64,000 nucleotides of DNA from Streptomyces sp. ERV7 (lineage in GTDB: Bacteria > Actinomycetota > Actinomycetes > Streptomycetales > Streptomycetaceae). The stretch covers positions 1,403,235-1,467,234 of the forward strand of contig NZ_LYOY01000051.1 of NCBI RefSeq assembly GCF_001653515.1. Direction: 5' to 3'. The notes beneath the pieces are model-generated. The model saw nothing but the letters and a program-made list of their open reading frames with translations. It ran no database searches and had not been told where the DNA came from. Shown here in pieces: positions 25,262 through 33,558 of this stretch (position 1 is the stretch's first letter; the number at the start of each line of letters is the position of its first letter). Position numbers and translations under genes: made by a program.

Positions 25262-26116
25262 GTGGAGCGGGCGGCACGAGCGGAGTCGTCGCACCCCTTC
25301 GAGCCGGAGCGGGCAGACCCCGCGCCCGGCGGTGCGGAACGGGCGGTCCTGCTGACCGCTAGACCGGTCGACTTCTCACTCACCGCGATCGGCGGACCCG
25401 CGCGGCAGGCCGCCGAGGCGGACGGCGCCAACGGTGCGGGCACCGGCGCGGAGCTGCCGGCGCGCACCGCCACCGCCGCCCGGCTCTCCCACGAACCGCC
25501 CTGGAAGGCGGACTGGGCCCGGGGAATCATGTTCGCGGTGGCGGCCACCCCCGTGGAGAGCAGGGAGGTCGACCAGCGGGCGCTGCTGCGCGGCGTCGTG
25601 GGCCGCCAGGCGCTGCGCGCCGTGCCGAGACGGCGGCGCCTCAGCACCCGGCGCGGTGCGCAACTGCTGCTCGACCACGGCCCGGGCATGGCGCCCTTCC
25701 GCGACGACGCAGTATGGCTGCGCGAACTGGTGGGGAGCATCGCGGGACGCGACCGGGTCGACGTACTGAGGTTCCGGGGCGCGCCGGGACGCGGGGTGGT
25801 GCGCCACGACCCCCTCACCATCGACCCGTACAGGCCGCCGCCGCCCGGCACCCCGGTGATCCTCTTCTCCGACCTCGGCCGGATGCGCCCGCCGTTCGCG
25901 GGTCGGGCCGTCGCCGGTCCGCAGGAGTGGCGCGACTTCGTCCACACCGTGGCCCACTCCGGCTGCCCGGTCGTGTGCCTCACTCCGTACGACAGCGCCG
26001 ACTATCCGGCCCTGCTGCGCAAGAAGGTGGCGTTCGTCCCCCTCGACCGGCGGGTCTCGCTGCGGCACGCACGGGAGGCGGCGGCGCGGGTGCGCGGATG
26101 GCTGGAGTGCCCATGA
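25262..26116 (+). CDS. VWA-like protein of a SAV_2336-type conflict locus
   Basis: A 284-residue protein if started at GTG 25262; no ribosome binding site precedes it. The conserved part begins near 'PPWKADWARGIMFAVAATPVESREVD' and contains a VWA-like core: 'GAQLLLDHGPGMAPFRDD' (acidic D-x-G-P-x-M in place of D-x-S-x-S), 'VDVLRFRGAPG', 'TPVILFSDLGRM', 'CPVVCLTPYDSADYP'. In comparable loci such a protein sits between a MoxR ATPase and a SAV_2336-type protein. Here the ATPase is absent and the 5' end is only ~28 bases from the SDR, which suggests loss of upstream DNA. Its stop overlaps the next start (ATGA). Confidence 0.65.
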   Translation: MERAARAESSHPFEPERADPAPGGAERAVLLTARPVDFSLTAIGGPARQAAEADGANGAGTGAELPARTATAARLSHEPPWKADWARGIMFAVAATPVESREVDQRALLRGVVGRQALRAVPRRRRLSTRRGAQLLLDHGPGMAPFRDDAVWLRELVGSIAGRDRVDVLRFRGAPGRGVVRHDPLTIDPYRPPPPGTPVILFSDLGRMRPPFAGRAVAGPQEWRDFVHTVAHSGCPVVCLTPYDSADYPALLRKKVAFVPLDRRVSLRHAREAAARVRGWLECP

Positions 26117-29010
26117 CGAGCCCCGTCGAGGCACCGGGGGCGCGGCTGGTGTCCCAGGCCGACCGCGCCATGGAGGAGTACATCCCGCAGCTCGCGCGCA
26201 GCCGGCCCCAGCTCGTCCGGCTCGCCGAGTGCCTCTCGCTCGCCGCCGGAGTGGAGCGACCGCTGCTGCGGCGCGTCCGGCTGCGCTTTCTGCCGCGCTC
26301 GGCGGCGGGCCTGGAGGCCGAGCTGTGGTTCTCCCCGCTGGTGGAGTCGGCGAGCGAGCACTCCCTGCTGCTCGACCCGGCCGCGGCGGCCGTCCTGCGG
26401 CGCCGCCTGGCCCGTCGGCCCCTCCCGTTCGTCCAGGACGTACGGGACTTGATGGTCGAGGCGCATCTGGGGGCGCAGCCCGTCGCCCGCTGGTTCGAGG
26501 ACCTGCTGTGGGCCGATCTCTTCCCGGCCACGTCGACGCCCGAGCACATCGGCGAGCAGCTGCGGCGCGTGCTGCGCGCGGTCACGGCGGCCGGTCACGC
26601 GGGCGACGAAATCGGGCGCTGGGCGCTGCACTATGTGCCGCGCCTGCCCAGCGGGGTGCGCCGGTACGACGACGCCTGGCGGATCCAGGTGGCGTCCTCC
26701 GAACGCCTGGGCCTCGCACCGCCGGTGGACCACTTCCCGCGCCCGCCCGGCACCACGGCCGCGGCGCGTGCGCTGGTGCAGCGGGACCTCCCCGTGGGGG
26801 TGGTGGCCCGCTCCGACGGTCTGGTGCTCAGCCGCCCGCCGGTCGAGGGGGCACGTACGGTGCTGGCGGCGGGGGTGCGTACGGCACGGATCGAGGCGGC
26901 GAGCCTGCTCGCGCCGCAATCGCCGCCGGTGCGGCTGGAGTTGGAGGAGGATCAGAGCGTCCATCTGCCTTTCACCGTGGTGCAGCGGGTGTCGGTGAGC
27001 GGTGAGCCGGGCCAGGGGATCGCGCACGCCGGGAGCGCGGATGAGGTGGCGGTGGCCTCGGGTGCGGTGGAGGAGGGCGTGCGGTACGCCGTACTGCTGG
27101 CGGACGGCACGGTTGTGCTGCATGCCGAGGACGGCACCGAGACCGGCAGGATCCCCGCCACCTTCGAGGGGTCGCGGCGCGGCTCCCTCAGCCTGTCCGC
27201 GGACGGAGCGGGCGTGGCCTGGACCGAGGGGGGAAGGGCGATCGAGTACGAGACGGCCACGGCGAGACAGGCCGCCGCCCACGGCTGGCCCGGCTACGTG
27301 GACCGTGTGCGTTTTCCGGGGGATCACGCGGCGGGCCTCGGGCAGTTGGGCGTCCAGGACGACCGGTTCTTCCTGTCCGGGCGTCCGGGGATGGGCCATG
27401 TCCGCGTTCGTGCGGCCGGCCCGGTGCGGGCGCTGTGGCTGTCGGCCGACGGGGAGTGCGCTGCCGTCGTCGATGGATGGGGGGTGGTGAGGATGCTCGA
27501 CCACGGGGCGGCGCGGGATTTCCTGGACCGTGAGGCCACCGCCGTCACCGGAGCGCCGGACGGGACGCACGTGGTCTGGGCGTGCACGACCGGAAGGATC
27601 GAAGCGTGGGTCGGCGACAGCGGCGACGTACTGAAGGTGTACGACACGGCGCCCTGGCAGGTCACCTCCCTGGCCATGAGCGCGGACGGCCGTTGGATCG
27701 CGGCCGTGGGCGGTGACTCCCGGCTCGTGCTGTGGGAGCTCACGAGTGGAGCTGCCGTACGCCACGAACGGCGCCTGGAGTTCTGCGCCGACCGCGTCTT
27801 CGCCCTGTCCGACGGCGGGTGGGCCCTCTCGGGCACGGGCGGACCGGTGGAACTCACCACGGACGACGGTCGCGAGTACGTCATCACACCCGACCCCCTG
27901 GCCTTGTTCGAACCGGCGGATGTGCCCGCGTGGCTGCGGGGCGAAGTGATCGCCGAGGTGCGCGCGGGCCGCGACCCGGTCACCTTCGTCGCCCTGGCGG
28001 AGACGATGGCGTCGATCCGGGCGGGTGGCGTCACCTGCCTGGCCGTCGGACCGATCACCCCGGCTGTCAGGCGTGACGTGGAGAGTATTCCGCGTGACGA
28101 GGAAATACCCCACTCCTTGGGCGACTTCGGAGGCTTTGTGTCGCTGCTCATGTCCGCCCACCACCACGGGGTGCGGGTCATTGTCGACATGGATCTGACG
28201 GCCCTACGGGAGGGGGACACCGCTGTGCCGGTCGGCTGGATCCTCAACTCCATGCGTCAGTGGCTGGACCATGACGTCGACGGGCTGCGTCTGGTCGGGG
28301 ACCACGGCCTCACCGTGGACGTACTCGCCGAGGTCCGTCACCTGCTGGAGGGCTACGAGGATCGCGTACTCATCGGAATGCGCACCACCGAGGGATCCGA
28401 CACGGCGGTGAGGGACTTCGGCGGTACCGGATCCCTCGATGCGGCCTGCCATGTCGTGGTGCCGCGCCTGTACGGGGGGTTCGCCGGCGCGAGTATGGCG
28501 CTGATCGGGCCGCAGTCGCTCATGAGCACGGCCAGGTCCGGACCGCAGTGGGGTTATGTCCTGCCCGACGACCTCACGGCGCCCGCGCAGAAGGCGCTGG
28601 AGCTACGCACGCTGCTCTGCCTCCCGGGCTGCCCCATCCTTCCCCTGTCGCTCCTTCAGAGCCATGACCCGGAGGTGGCGGCCATGCTGGAGCTGCGCAG
28701 GGACCACCTGGCCCTGTCCCGGGGCGGAAGTCGTGAACTCCAGCTGTCGCGGCCACAGGTGTTCGCCCTGGTGCGGTGGCACGGTGACGAGATCGTCCTG
28801 TGCGTCGCCAACGCCGGGGCGGACCGGGAGACGTTCGACGTCACCCCGGACGACCTGGACGGTGCGGGCGACGCACGGCTGCTCGACCTGTTCGACGGGA
28901 CCGTGGCCCCCTGCTCGAACGACGTCCCCGCCACCGTGACCGTCGAAGCCGGCGCCGTCCGCTGGTTCCGGCTCCTGCCGATACCGCGCACCCGCGGCCT
29001 GGGGGAGTAG
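26113..29010 (+). CDS. SAV_2336-type N-domain fused to beta-propeller and catalytically dead GH13 (amylase-like) domain
   Basis: A 965-residue cytosolic protein. Residues 1-~290 match the SAV_2336 N-terminal type ('AECLSLAAGVERPLLRRVRLRFLP', 'DLLWADLFPATSTPEHIGEQLRRVL', 'RYDDAWRIQVASSERLGL'). Residues ~295-595 are a WD-like propeller ('SLAMSADGRWIAAVGGDSRLVLWELTSG'). Residues ~600-885 follow alpha-amylase barrels: VRVIVDMDL (region I), DGLRLVGDHG (region II, nucleophile Asp replaced by Val), VLIGMRTTEG (region III, Glu replaced by Met), then 'TLLCLPGCPILPL' and a C-terminal beta-domain. Both catalytic residues are gone, so it is a binding domain. Coupled to the VWA-like gene (ATGA) and followed 4 bases later by a TIR gene. 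Confidence 0.78.
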   Translation: MTSPVEAPGARLVSQADRAMEEYIPQLARSRPQLVRLAECLSLAAGVERPLLRRVRLRFLPRSAAGLEAELWFSPLVESASEHSLLLDPAAAAVLRRRLARRPLPFVQDVRDLMVEAHLGAQPVARWFEDLLWADLFPATSTPEHIGEQLRRVLRAVTAAGHAGDEIGRWALHYVPRLPSGVRRYDDAWRIQVASSERLGLAPPVDHFPRPPGTTAAARALVQRDLPVGVVARSDGLVLSRPPVEGARTVLAAGVRTARIEAASLLAPQSPPVRLELEEDQSVHLPFTVVQRVSVSGEPGQGIAHAGSADEVAVASGAVEEGVRYAVLLADGTVVLHAEDGTETGRIPATFEGSRRGSLSLSADGAGVAWTEGGRAIEYETATARQAAAHGWPGYVDRVRFPGDHAAGLGQLGVQDDRFFLSGRPGMGHVRVRAAGPVRALWLSADGECAAVVDGWGVVRMLDHGAARDFLDREATAVTGAPDGTHVVWACTTGRIEAWVGDSGDVLKVYDTAPWQVTSLAMSADGRWIAAVGGDSRLVLWELTSGAAVRHERRLEFCADRVFALSDGGWALSGTGGPVELTTDDGREYVITPDPLALFEPADVPAWLRGEVIAEVRAGRDPVTFVALAETMASIRAGGVTCLAVGPITPAVRRDVESIPRDEEIPHSLGDFGGFVSLLMSAHHHGVRVIVDMDLTALREGDTAVPVGWILNSMRQWLDHDVDGLRLVGDHGLTVDVLAEVRHLLEGYEDRVLIGMRTTEGSDTAVRDFGGTGSLDAACHVVVPRLYGGFAGASMALIGPQSLMSTARSGPQWGYVLPDDLTAPAQKALELRTLLCLPGCPILPLSLLQSHDPEVAAMLELRRDHLALSRGGSRELQLSRPQVFALVRWHGDEIVLCVANAGADRETFDVTPDDLDGAGDARLLDLFDGTVAPCSNDVPATVTVEAGAVRWFRLLPIPRTRGLGE

Positions 29011-29014
29011 CGCC

Positions 29015-30280
29015 ATGGCACGCCCCCGCATCTTCCTCAGCCACAGTTCGCAGTGCACCCCCGAGTCCGGGTGCGACTGTCGCGCCTATCTGCAGGCGCT
29101 GCACGCGCACCTCGAAGACCTGGGCTGTCAACCGGTCGTCGACAGCGGCATCCTGAACGGCGGCGACCCCTGGTACGGCAAGGTGCTGACCGAGCTCAAG
29201 AACTGCCACGGCATGATCATCCTGCTGTCACCGCACGCGCTCGACTCGTACTACGTGATGGTGGAGGCGATCGTCGCCGACGCCGAGCGGGCCGCGACCG
29301 ACGACGCCTTCGTGGTCCTGCCCGTCACCCTGCCCGGAGTGCGTCGGCGCCAGCTTCCCGACAGCGGTCTGGGGAAGCTCAACCTCGGCCGTCTGGACAT
29401 GGTGGACTGGCGGAAGCAGTACGGGCCAGGCCGGCCCCCGGCGAAGATCGCCAGAACGCTGCGGCCGCTGATCGAGCGCCAGGGCTCCCTGCCGTATCCG
29501 GAGGTCACCGACTTCCTCGTGGGGCGTATCTCCGACCTCTCGGACTCGGCGCTCGAAGACACGGCGGAGATCCTGGGCGTCGCCACCTTCGCCTACGCGC
29601 GCGGCCACTCGCGCTACGCGGTGGCCCAGGGGCTGCTGGTGGAGCGGCCGGTCGAGAACGTCGGCGACAGCTGTGTGATGCGCAAGGCGGTCAAGCACCT
29701 GCTGCCCAAGGTGAGGAGCCGGGACCACCGGCAGGAGATCGTGGACCTGGTGGTGCCGTTCGCCCGCGTCCCCAAGAAGGCGGCCGACCAGCTCCGGCTG
29801 GTCGGGGAGGGGGCCGGCGACCGGGTGGCGCTGCTGGGGTCGACGCGCAAGGAGACCGCGGACATGTATGTGCGCAGGGCGAGCGAGAACCCGGACTCCT
29901 GGCTCGTCGGGAAACCCGCTCCCCGGCACGACGCGGTGGACTTCGTCGAGGGCGTGATCGCCGAGGTGCGCGCCTGTGTGCTCGACGCGATCGGCTTCGG
30001 TATGGATCACGACGACGACACCTTGCGGCGGCTGCTCGCGCGCCACGAGGCGGAGTCGGGGCCGTTCACGATCGTGCTGTACCAGCCGCCGGACACCGAT
30101 CTGCTCGACCGGCTGCTCGCCGCCTTCCCCCGTCTGCTGTTCGTCTTCGCCCATCAGCAGGCGGCCACCGCGCGGCAGCGGAAGGGATCCGTACGGCTGG
30201 CGGGGCTGACCCCGGGACAGGAGCAGGACATGGTGATCACGCACTGGGAGTTCCGGAAGCTGGCCGCCGCGGGGGAGTAG
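29015..30280 (+). CDS. TIR-domain protein with C-terminal extension
   Basis: A 421-residue protein. Residues ~4-140 are a TIR domain: 'PRIFLSHSS' (box 1), 'LEDLGCQPVVDSGILNGGDPWYGKVLTELKNCHGMIILLSPHALDS', and Glu84 at the position of the NADase catalytic glutamate (SYYVMVEAIV). Residues 160-421 are helical, with a late 'GPFTIVLYQPPDTDLLDRLLAAFPRLLFVFAHQQ' that resembles the effector-associated C-terminal region of Streptomyces TIR proteins. It likely cleaves NAD or makes a signal when triggered. It follows the SAV_2336-type gene by 4 bases with GGGGGAG as binding site, so it is the probable effector of that operon. Confidence 0.82.
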   Translation: MARPRIFLSHSSQCTPESGCDCRAYLQALHAHLEDLGCQPVVDSGILNGGDPWYGKVLTELKNCHGMIILLSPHALDSYYVMVEAIVADAERAATDDAFVVLPVTLPGVRRRQLPDSGLGKLNLGRLDMVDWRKQYGPGRPPAKIARTLRPLIERQGSLPYPEVTDFLVGRISDLSDSALEDTAEILGVATFAYARGHSRYAVAQGLLVERPVENVGDSCVMRKAVKHLLPKVRSRDHRQEIVDLVVPFARVPKKAADQLRLVGEGAGDRVALLGSTRKETADMYVRRASENPDSWLVGKPAPRHDAVDFVEGVIAEVRACVLDAIGFGMDHDDDTLRRLLARHEAESGPFTIVLYQPPDTDLLDRLLAAFPRLLFVFAHQQAATARQRKGSVRLAGLTPGQEQDMVITHWEFRKLAAAGE

Positions 30281-30305
30281 CGACGGCGGGGACCGCTTGG
30301 CCGGA

Positions 30306-30334
30306 TTGACAAACCGCCTTGCCGATCCTGCAAT
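30306..30334 (+). promoter_or_regulatory. Promoter of the XRE regulator (leaderless)
   Basis: TTGACA (30306-30311), 17-nt spacer and TGCAAT (30329-30334). The start codon at 30341 comes only 6 bases after the -10 element, so the transcript should begin at or near the ATG. Confidence 0.65.
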
Positions 30335-30340
30335 GGGCGG

Positions 30341-30788
30341 ATGGACGAGGAACGCGCACTCGACGACGTACTGACCGAGGTCGGCCCCCGGCTCCGGCGG
30401 ATCCGGAAGGAGCGCGGGGCCACCCTCGGGGATCTGTCGGCGGCGACCGGGATCTCCGTCTCCACGCTCTCCCGCCTGGAGTCCGGGAACCGGCGCCCCA
30501 GCCTGGAACTGCTGCTGCCGATCGCCCGGGCCCATCAGGTGCCGCTCGACGACCTGGTGGGCGCCCCGCCGGTCGGGGACCCCCGGGTGCGGGCCAAGCC
30601 GATCGTGCGCGGCGGCAAGACCATGGTGCCGCTCACCCGACAGCCCGGCGGGCTCCAGGCGTACAAGGTGGTGGACCGGGGGACGGGCGGCCCGCCCGAG
30701 CCGCGCGTCCACGAGGGGTACGAGTGGCTGTACGTCCTGGCGGGGCGGCTCCGGCTGGTGCTCGCGGGGAACGACGTGGTGATGGGGG
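30341..30788 (+). pseudogene. XRE-cupin transcriptional regulator, 3' end deleted
   Basis: The first ~149 residues of an XRE-family regulator: HTH 'LGDLSAATGISVSTLSRLESGNRRPSLELLLPIARA' and the beginning of a cupin sensor ('VHEGYEWLYVLAGRLRLVLAGNDVVMG'). Full-length relatives are ~190 residues and continue with the second half of the cupin. Here the similarity stops in a run of seven Gs (30784-30790) and the frame then runs as nonsense through the next gene. The missing piece is replaced by the tail of a quinone oxidoreductase, showing a deletion. The DNA-binding half may still be made. Confidence 0.75.
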
Positions 30789-31166
30789 GGCGGGCGCGGC
30801 GCGGATGTGATCTACGACCCGGTCGGCGGCGACGCGTACGCCAAGTCCGCCAAGTGCGTCGCCTTCGAGGGCCGCATCCTCGTCGTCGGCTTCGCCAGCG
30901 GCAGCATCCCCGCCCCCGCCCTGAACCACGCCCTGGTGAAGAACTACTCGATCGTGGGCCTGCACTGGGGCCTGTACGCGCAGAAGGACCCCGCGTCGAT
31001 CCTGCGCTGCCACGAGCAGCTGACCGAGCTCGCCGCCAAGGGCGCCGTCAAGCCGCTGATCAGCGAGCGGGTGGCGATGAAGGACGCTGCCGCCGCCGTC
31101 CAGCGGGTCGCCGACGGCACCACCACCGGCCGTGTGGTCGTGCTCCCGGACGGAGCCGGCCGATGA
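30789..31166 (+). pseudogene. Zinc-type NADPH:quinone oxidoreductase, C-terminal fragment
   Basis: The last ~125 residues of a medium-chain quinone oxidoreductase: 'GGRGADVIYDPVGGDAYAKSAKCVAFEGRILVVGFASG', 'ALNHALVKNYSIVGLHWGLY', 'GAVKPLISERVAMKDAAAAVQRVADGTTTGRVVVLP'. It contains the end of the Rossmann domain but not the GxGxxG loop or the catalytic N-domain (~200 residues lost). It is joined out of frame to the XRE fragment at the G-run. The stop overlaps the ATG of the first acyl-CoA dehydrogenase, so the intact gene once headed that operon. Confidence 0.78.
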
Positions 31167-32356
31167 GCGAGCAGCAGTCCGACGCGGCTGAACTGCGCTC
31201 CCGTACCCGGGAGTTGCTCGCCGCGCACCCGCCTGCCACGACCGAGGCGCTCGACTTCCTCAAGGCCCGCTTCGACGCCGGGCTCGCCTGGGTGCACTAC
31301 CCGGTGGGCCTCGGCGGGCTCGGGGTGCCGCGCTCGCTCCAGCCGGTCGTCGACGCCGAGCTGACGGCGGCGGGCGCGCCCGACAACGACCCGCGCCGGA
31401 TCGGGATCGGGCTCGGGATGGCCGCGCCGACCGTGCTCAAGTACGGCACCGAGGAGCAGAAGCGGCGGTTCCTGCGGCCGCTGTGGGTCGGCGAGGAGGT
31501 GTGGTGCCAGCTGTTCAGTGAGCCGGGCGCCGGGTCCGACCTCGCCGCGCTGGGCACCCGGGCCGTGCGCGAGGGTGACAGCTGGGTCGTCAACGGGCAG
31601 AAGGTGTGGACCTCCAGCGCGCATCTCGCCCGCTGGGCCATCCTGATCGCCCGCACCGACCCCGACCTGCCCAAGCACCAGGGCATCAGCTACTTCGTGT
31701 GCGACATGGCCGACCCCGGTGTCGAGGTGCGCCCGCTGCGCCAGATCACCGGTGAGGCCGAGTTCAACGAGGTCTTCCTCACCGACGTCCGCATCCCCGA
31801 CGCCCACCGCCTCGGCGCGGTCGGCGAGGGCTGGAAGGTCGCCCAGACCACCCTGATGAACGAGCGGGTCTCCATCGGCGGGATGCGCCTGCCCCGTGAG
31901 GGCGGCATGATCGGGCCGGTCGCCAGGACCTGGCGCGAGCGCCCCGAGCTGCGCACCCACGACCTGCACCAGCGCCTCCTCACCCTCTGGGTGGAGGCCG
32001 AGGTCGCCCGCCTCACCGGGGAGCGGCTGCGTCAGCAGCTCGTCGCGGGCCAGCCCGGCCCCGAGGGCTCGGGCATGAAGCTCGCCTTCGCCCGGCTCAA
32101 CCAGGAGATCAGCGGTCTGGAGGTCGAACTCCTCGGGCAGGAGGGGCTGTTGTACTCCGACTGGACCATGCGCCGGCCCGAACTCGTCGACTTCACCGGC
32201 CGCGACGCCGGATACCGCTATCTGCGCTCGAAGGGCAACTCCATCGAGGGCGGCACCAGCGAGGTACTCCTGAACATCGTCGCCGAGCGCGTCCTCGGGC
32301 TGCCCGCCGAGCCGCGCAACGACAAGGACGTCGCCTGGAAGGACCTGGCCCGATGA
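31163..32356 (+). CDS. Acyl-CoA dehydrogenase (subunit/paralogue 1)
   Basis: A 397-residue flavoprotein of the acyl-CoA dehydrogenase family: 'WCQLFSEPGAGSDLAALGTRAVREGDSWVVNGQKVWTSSAHLARW' (FAD/substrate site) and C-terminal 'RYLRSKGNSIEGGTSEVLLNIVAERVLGLP'. It oxidises acyl-CoA at alpha-beta and passes electrons to ETF. It overlaps the quinone-oxidoreductase fragment before it and the second dehydrogenase after it by ATGA, so all are one transcript; its natural promoter may have been lost with the deletion and replaced by the XRE promoter. Confidence 0.88.
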   Translation: MSEQQSDAAELRSRTRELLAAHPPATTEALDFLKARFDAGLAWVHYPVGLGGLGVPRSLQPVVDAELTAAGAPDNDPRRIGIGLGMAAPTVLKYGTEEQKRRFLRPLWVGEEVWCQLFSEPGAGSDLAALGTRAVREGDSWVVNGQKVWTSSAHLARWAILIARTDPDLPKHQGISYFVCDMADPGVEVRPLRQITGEAEFNEVFLTDVRIPDAHRLGAVGEGWKVAQTTLMNERVSIGGMRLPREGGMIGPVARTWRERPELRTHDLHQRLLTLWVEAEVARLTGERLRQQLVAGQPGPEGSGMKLAFARLNQEISGLEVELLGQEGLLYSDWTMRRPELVDFTGRDAGYRYLRSKGNSIEGGTSEVLLNIVAERVLGLPAEPRNDKDVAWKDLAR

Positions 32357-33450
32357 CCGAGACCGCCCCCGACCTGCTGTACTCGGAGGCCGAGGAAGAC
32401 CTCCGGGCCGCCGTGCGCTCCCTCCTCGCCGACCGCACCGACACCCCGTCCGCGCTCGCCCGCGCCGAGTCCGGCACCCCCTACGACCCCCGGCTGTGGC
32501 AGGCGCTCGGCGCCGGGATGGGGCTCGCGGGTCTCCTTGTGCCGGAGAAGCTGGGCGGCCAGGGCGCGGGACATCGCGAGGCCGCCGTGGTGCTGGAGGA
32601 GGTCGGCCGGAGCGTCGCCCCGGTCCCGTACCTCACCAGCTCCGTCGTCGCCACCGAGACACTGCTCGGCCTGGACACCACTGTCCCGGAAGTCGCCGCG
32701 CTCCTCGGCGAGTTGGCGTCGGGCCGCAGGACCGCGGCGCTGGCCGTGCCGTTCTCGTACGGGCCCGACTCGCTGCGGCTGCGCGGCGGGCTCGACGGGG
32801 TCGTGCGGACCGTGGCGGACGCCGACACCGCCGACGTGCTGCTCGTGCCCACCGGGCAGGGGCTCTATGCGGTCGGGGCCGGCGAGGCGACGATCACCCC
32901 GCTCACCCCGCTCGACCTCACCCGCCCCCTGGCCGACGTCGTCCTCGACGGGGTGCGCGGCACGCCGCTGGCGGACGCGGGCACCGGCCGGGCCGCCGTG
33001 CGCCGGGGTCTGCTCGCCGGTGCCGGGCTGCTCGCCTCCGAGCAACTGGGCGTCGCGGAGTGGTGTCTGACCGAGACCGTCGCGTACACCCGGGACCGCA
33101 AGCAGTTCAACCGGCCCGTCGGTTCCTTCCAGGCGCTCAAGCACCGGATGGCGCAGCTGTGGCTGGAGGTGGTGTCGGCTCGGGCCGCCGCGCGCAACGC
33201 GGCCGACGCGCTGGCGAGCGGGAGCCCGGACGTGCCGCTCGCGGTGGCGGTCGCGCAGGCGTACTGCTCACGGGTCGCGGTGCACGCGGCCGAGGAGTGC
33301 GTCCAGTTGCACGGCGGCATCGGGATGACGTGGGAGCACCCCGCGCACCTCTACCTCAAGCGGGCCAAGTCGGCGCAGGGCGCGCTGGGTTCGGCCGGTG
33401 AGCACCGCGCGTCGGTCGCGGAGATCGTGGGGCTGCCCGGACCTGCATAG
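32353..33450 (+). CDS. Acyl-CoA dehydrogenase (subunit/paralogue 2)
   Basis: A 365-residue second acyl-CoA dehydrogenase, more divergent: 'DPRLWQALGAGMGLAGLLVPEKLGGQGAGHREAAVVLEEVGRSVAPVPYL' at the N-domain and 'YTRDRKQFNRPVGSFQALKHRMAQLWLEV', 'AEECVQLHGGIGMTWEHPAHLYLKRAK' at the C-domain. Such unequal pairs often form alpha2beta2 heterotetramers acting on bulky substrates such as steroid side chains or branched acyl-CoA. It is the last gene of the operon; the next gene starts after a 29-bp palindrome. Confidence 0.87.
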   Translation: MTETAPDLLYSEAEEDLRAAVRSLLADRTDTPSALARAESGTPYDPRLWQALGAGMGLAGLLVPEKLGGQGAGHREAAVVLEEVGRSVAPVPYLTSSVVATETLLGLDTTVPEVAALLGELASGRRTAALAVPFSYGPDSLRLRGGLDGVVRTVADADTADVLLVPTGQGLYAVGAGEATITPLTPLDLTRPLADVVLDGVRGTPLADAGTGRAAVRRGLLAGAGLLASEQLGVAEWCLTETVAYTRDRKQFNRPVGSFQALKHRMAQLWLEVVSARAAARNAADALASGSPDVPLAVAVAQAYCSRVAVHAAEECVQLHGGIGMTWEHPAHLYLKRAKSAQGALGSAGEHRASVAEIVGLPGPA

Positions 33451-33498
33451 TCTGCGCCGAGTGTCCCGTTTTTGACCGCCCCTTTGCGTGCTGTTTAA

Positions 33499-33527
33499 AT
33501 TGCGAACTGTTGCGATCAGTTCGCAAT
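33499..33527. promoter_or_regulatory. 29-bp palindromic operator before the peptide importer
   Basis: ATTGCGAACTG (33499-33509), 7-bp centre TTGCGAT, CAGTTCGCAAT (33517-33527): perfect 11-bp arms, and the centre repeats the TTGCGA half-site. It lies 31 bases before the ATG of the binding-protein gene in an AT-rich patch, so it is an operator rather than a terminator. Confidence 0.7.
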
Positions 33528-33558
33528 AACAGTCGATCTTCAATAAGGGGTGTGGGGC

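Noticed and set aside
30341..32356. A single 671-residue XRE-acyl-CoA dehydrogenase fusion protein
   Set aside because: The middle ~125 residues are an out-of-frame reading of the quinone oxidoreductase tail; the dehydrogenase has its own ATG at 31163.
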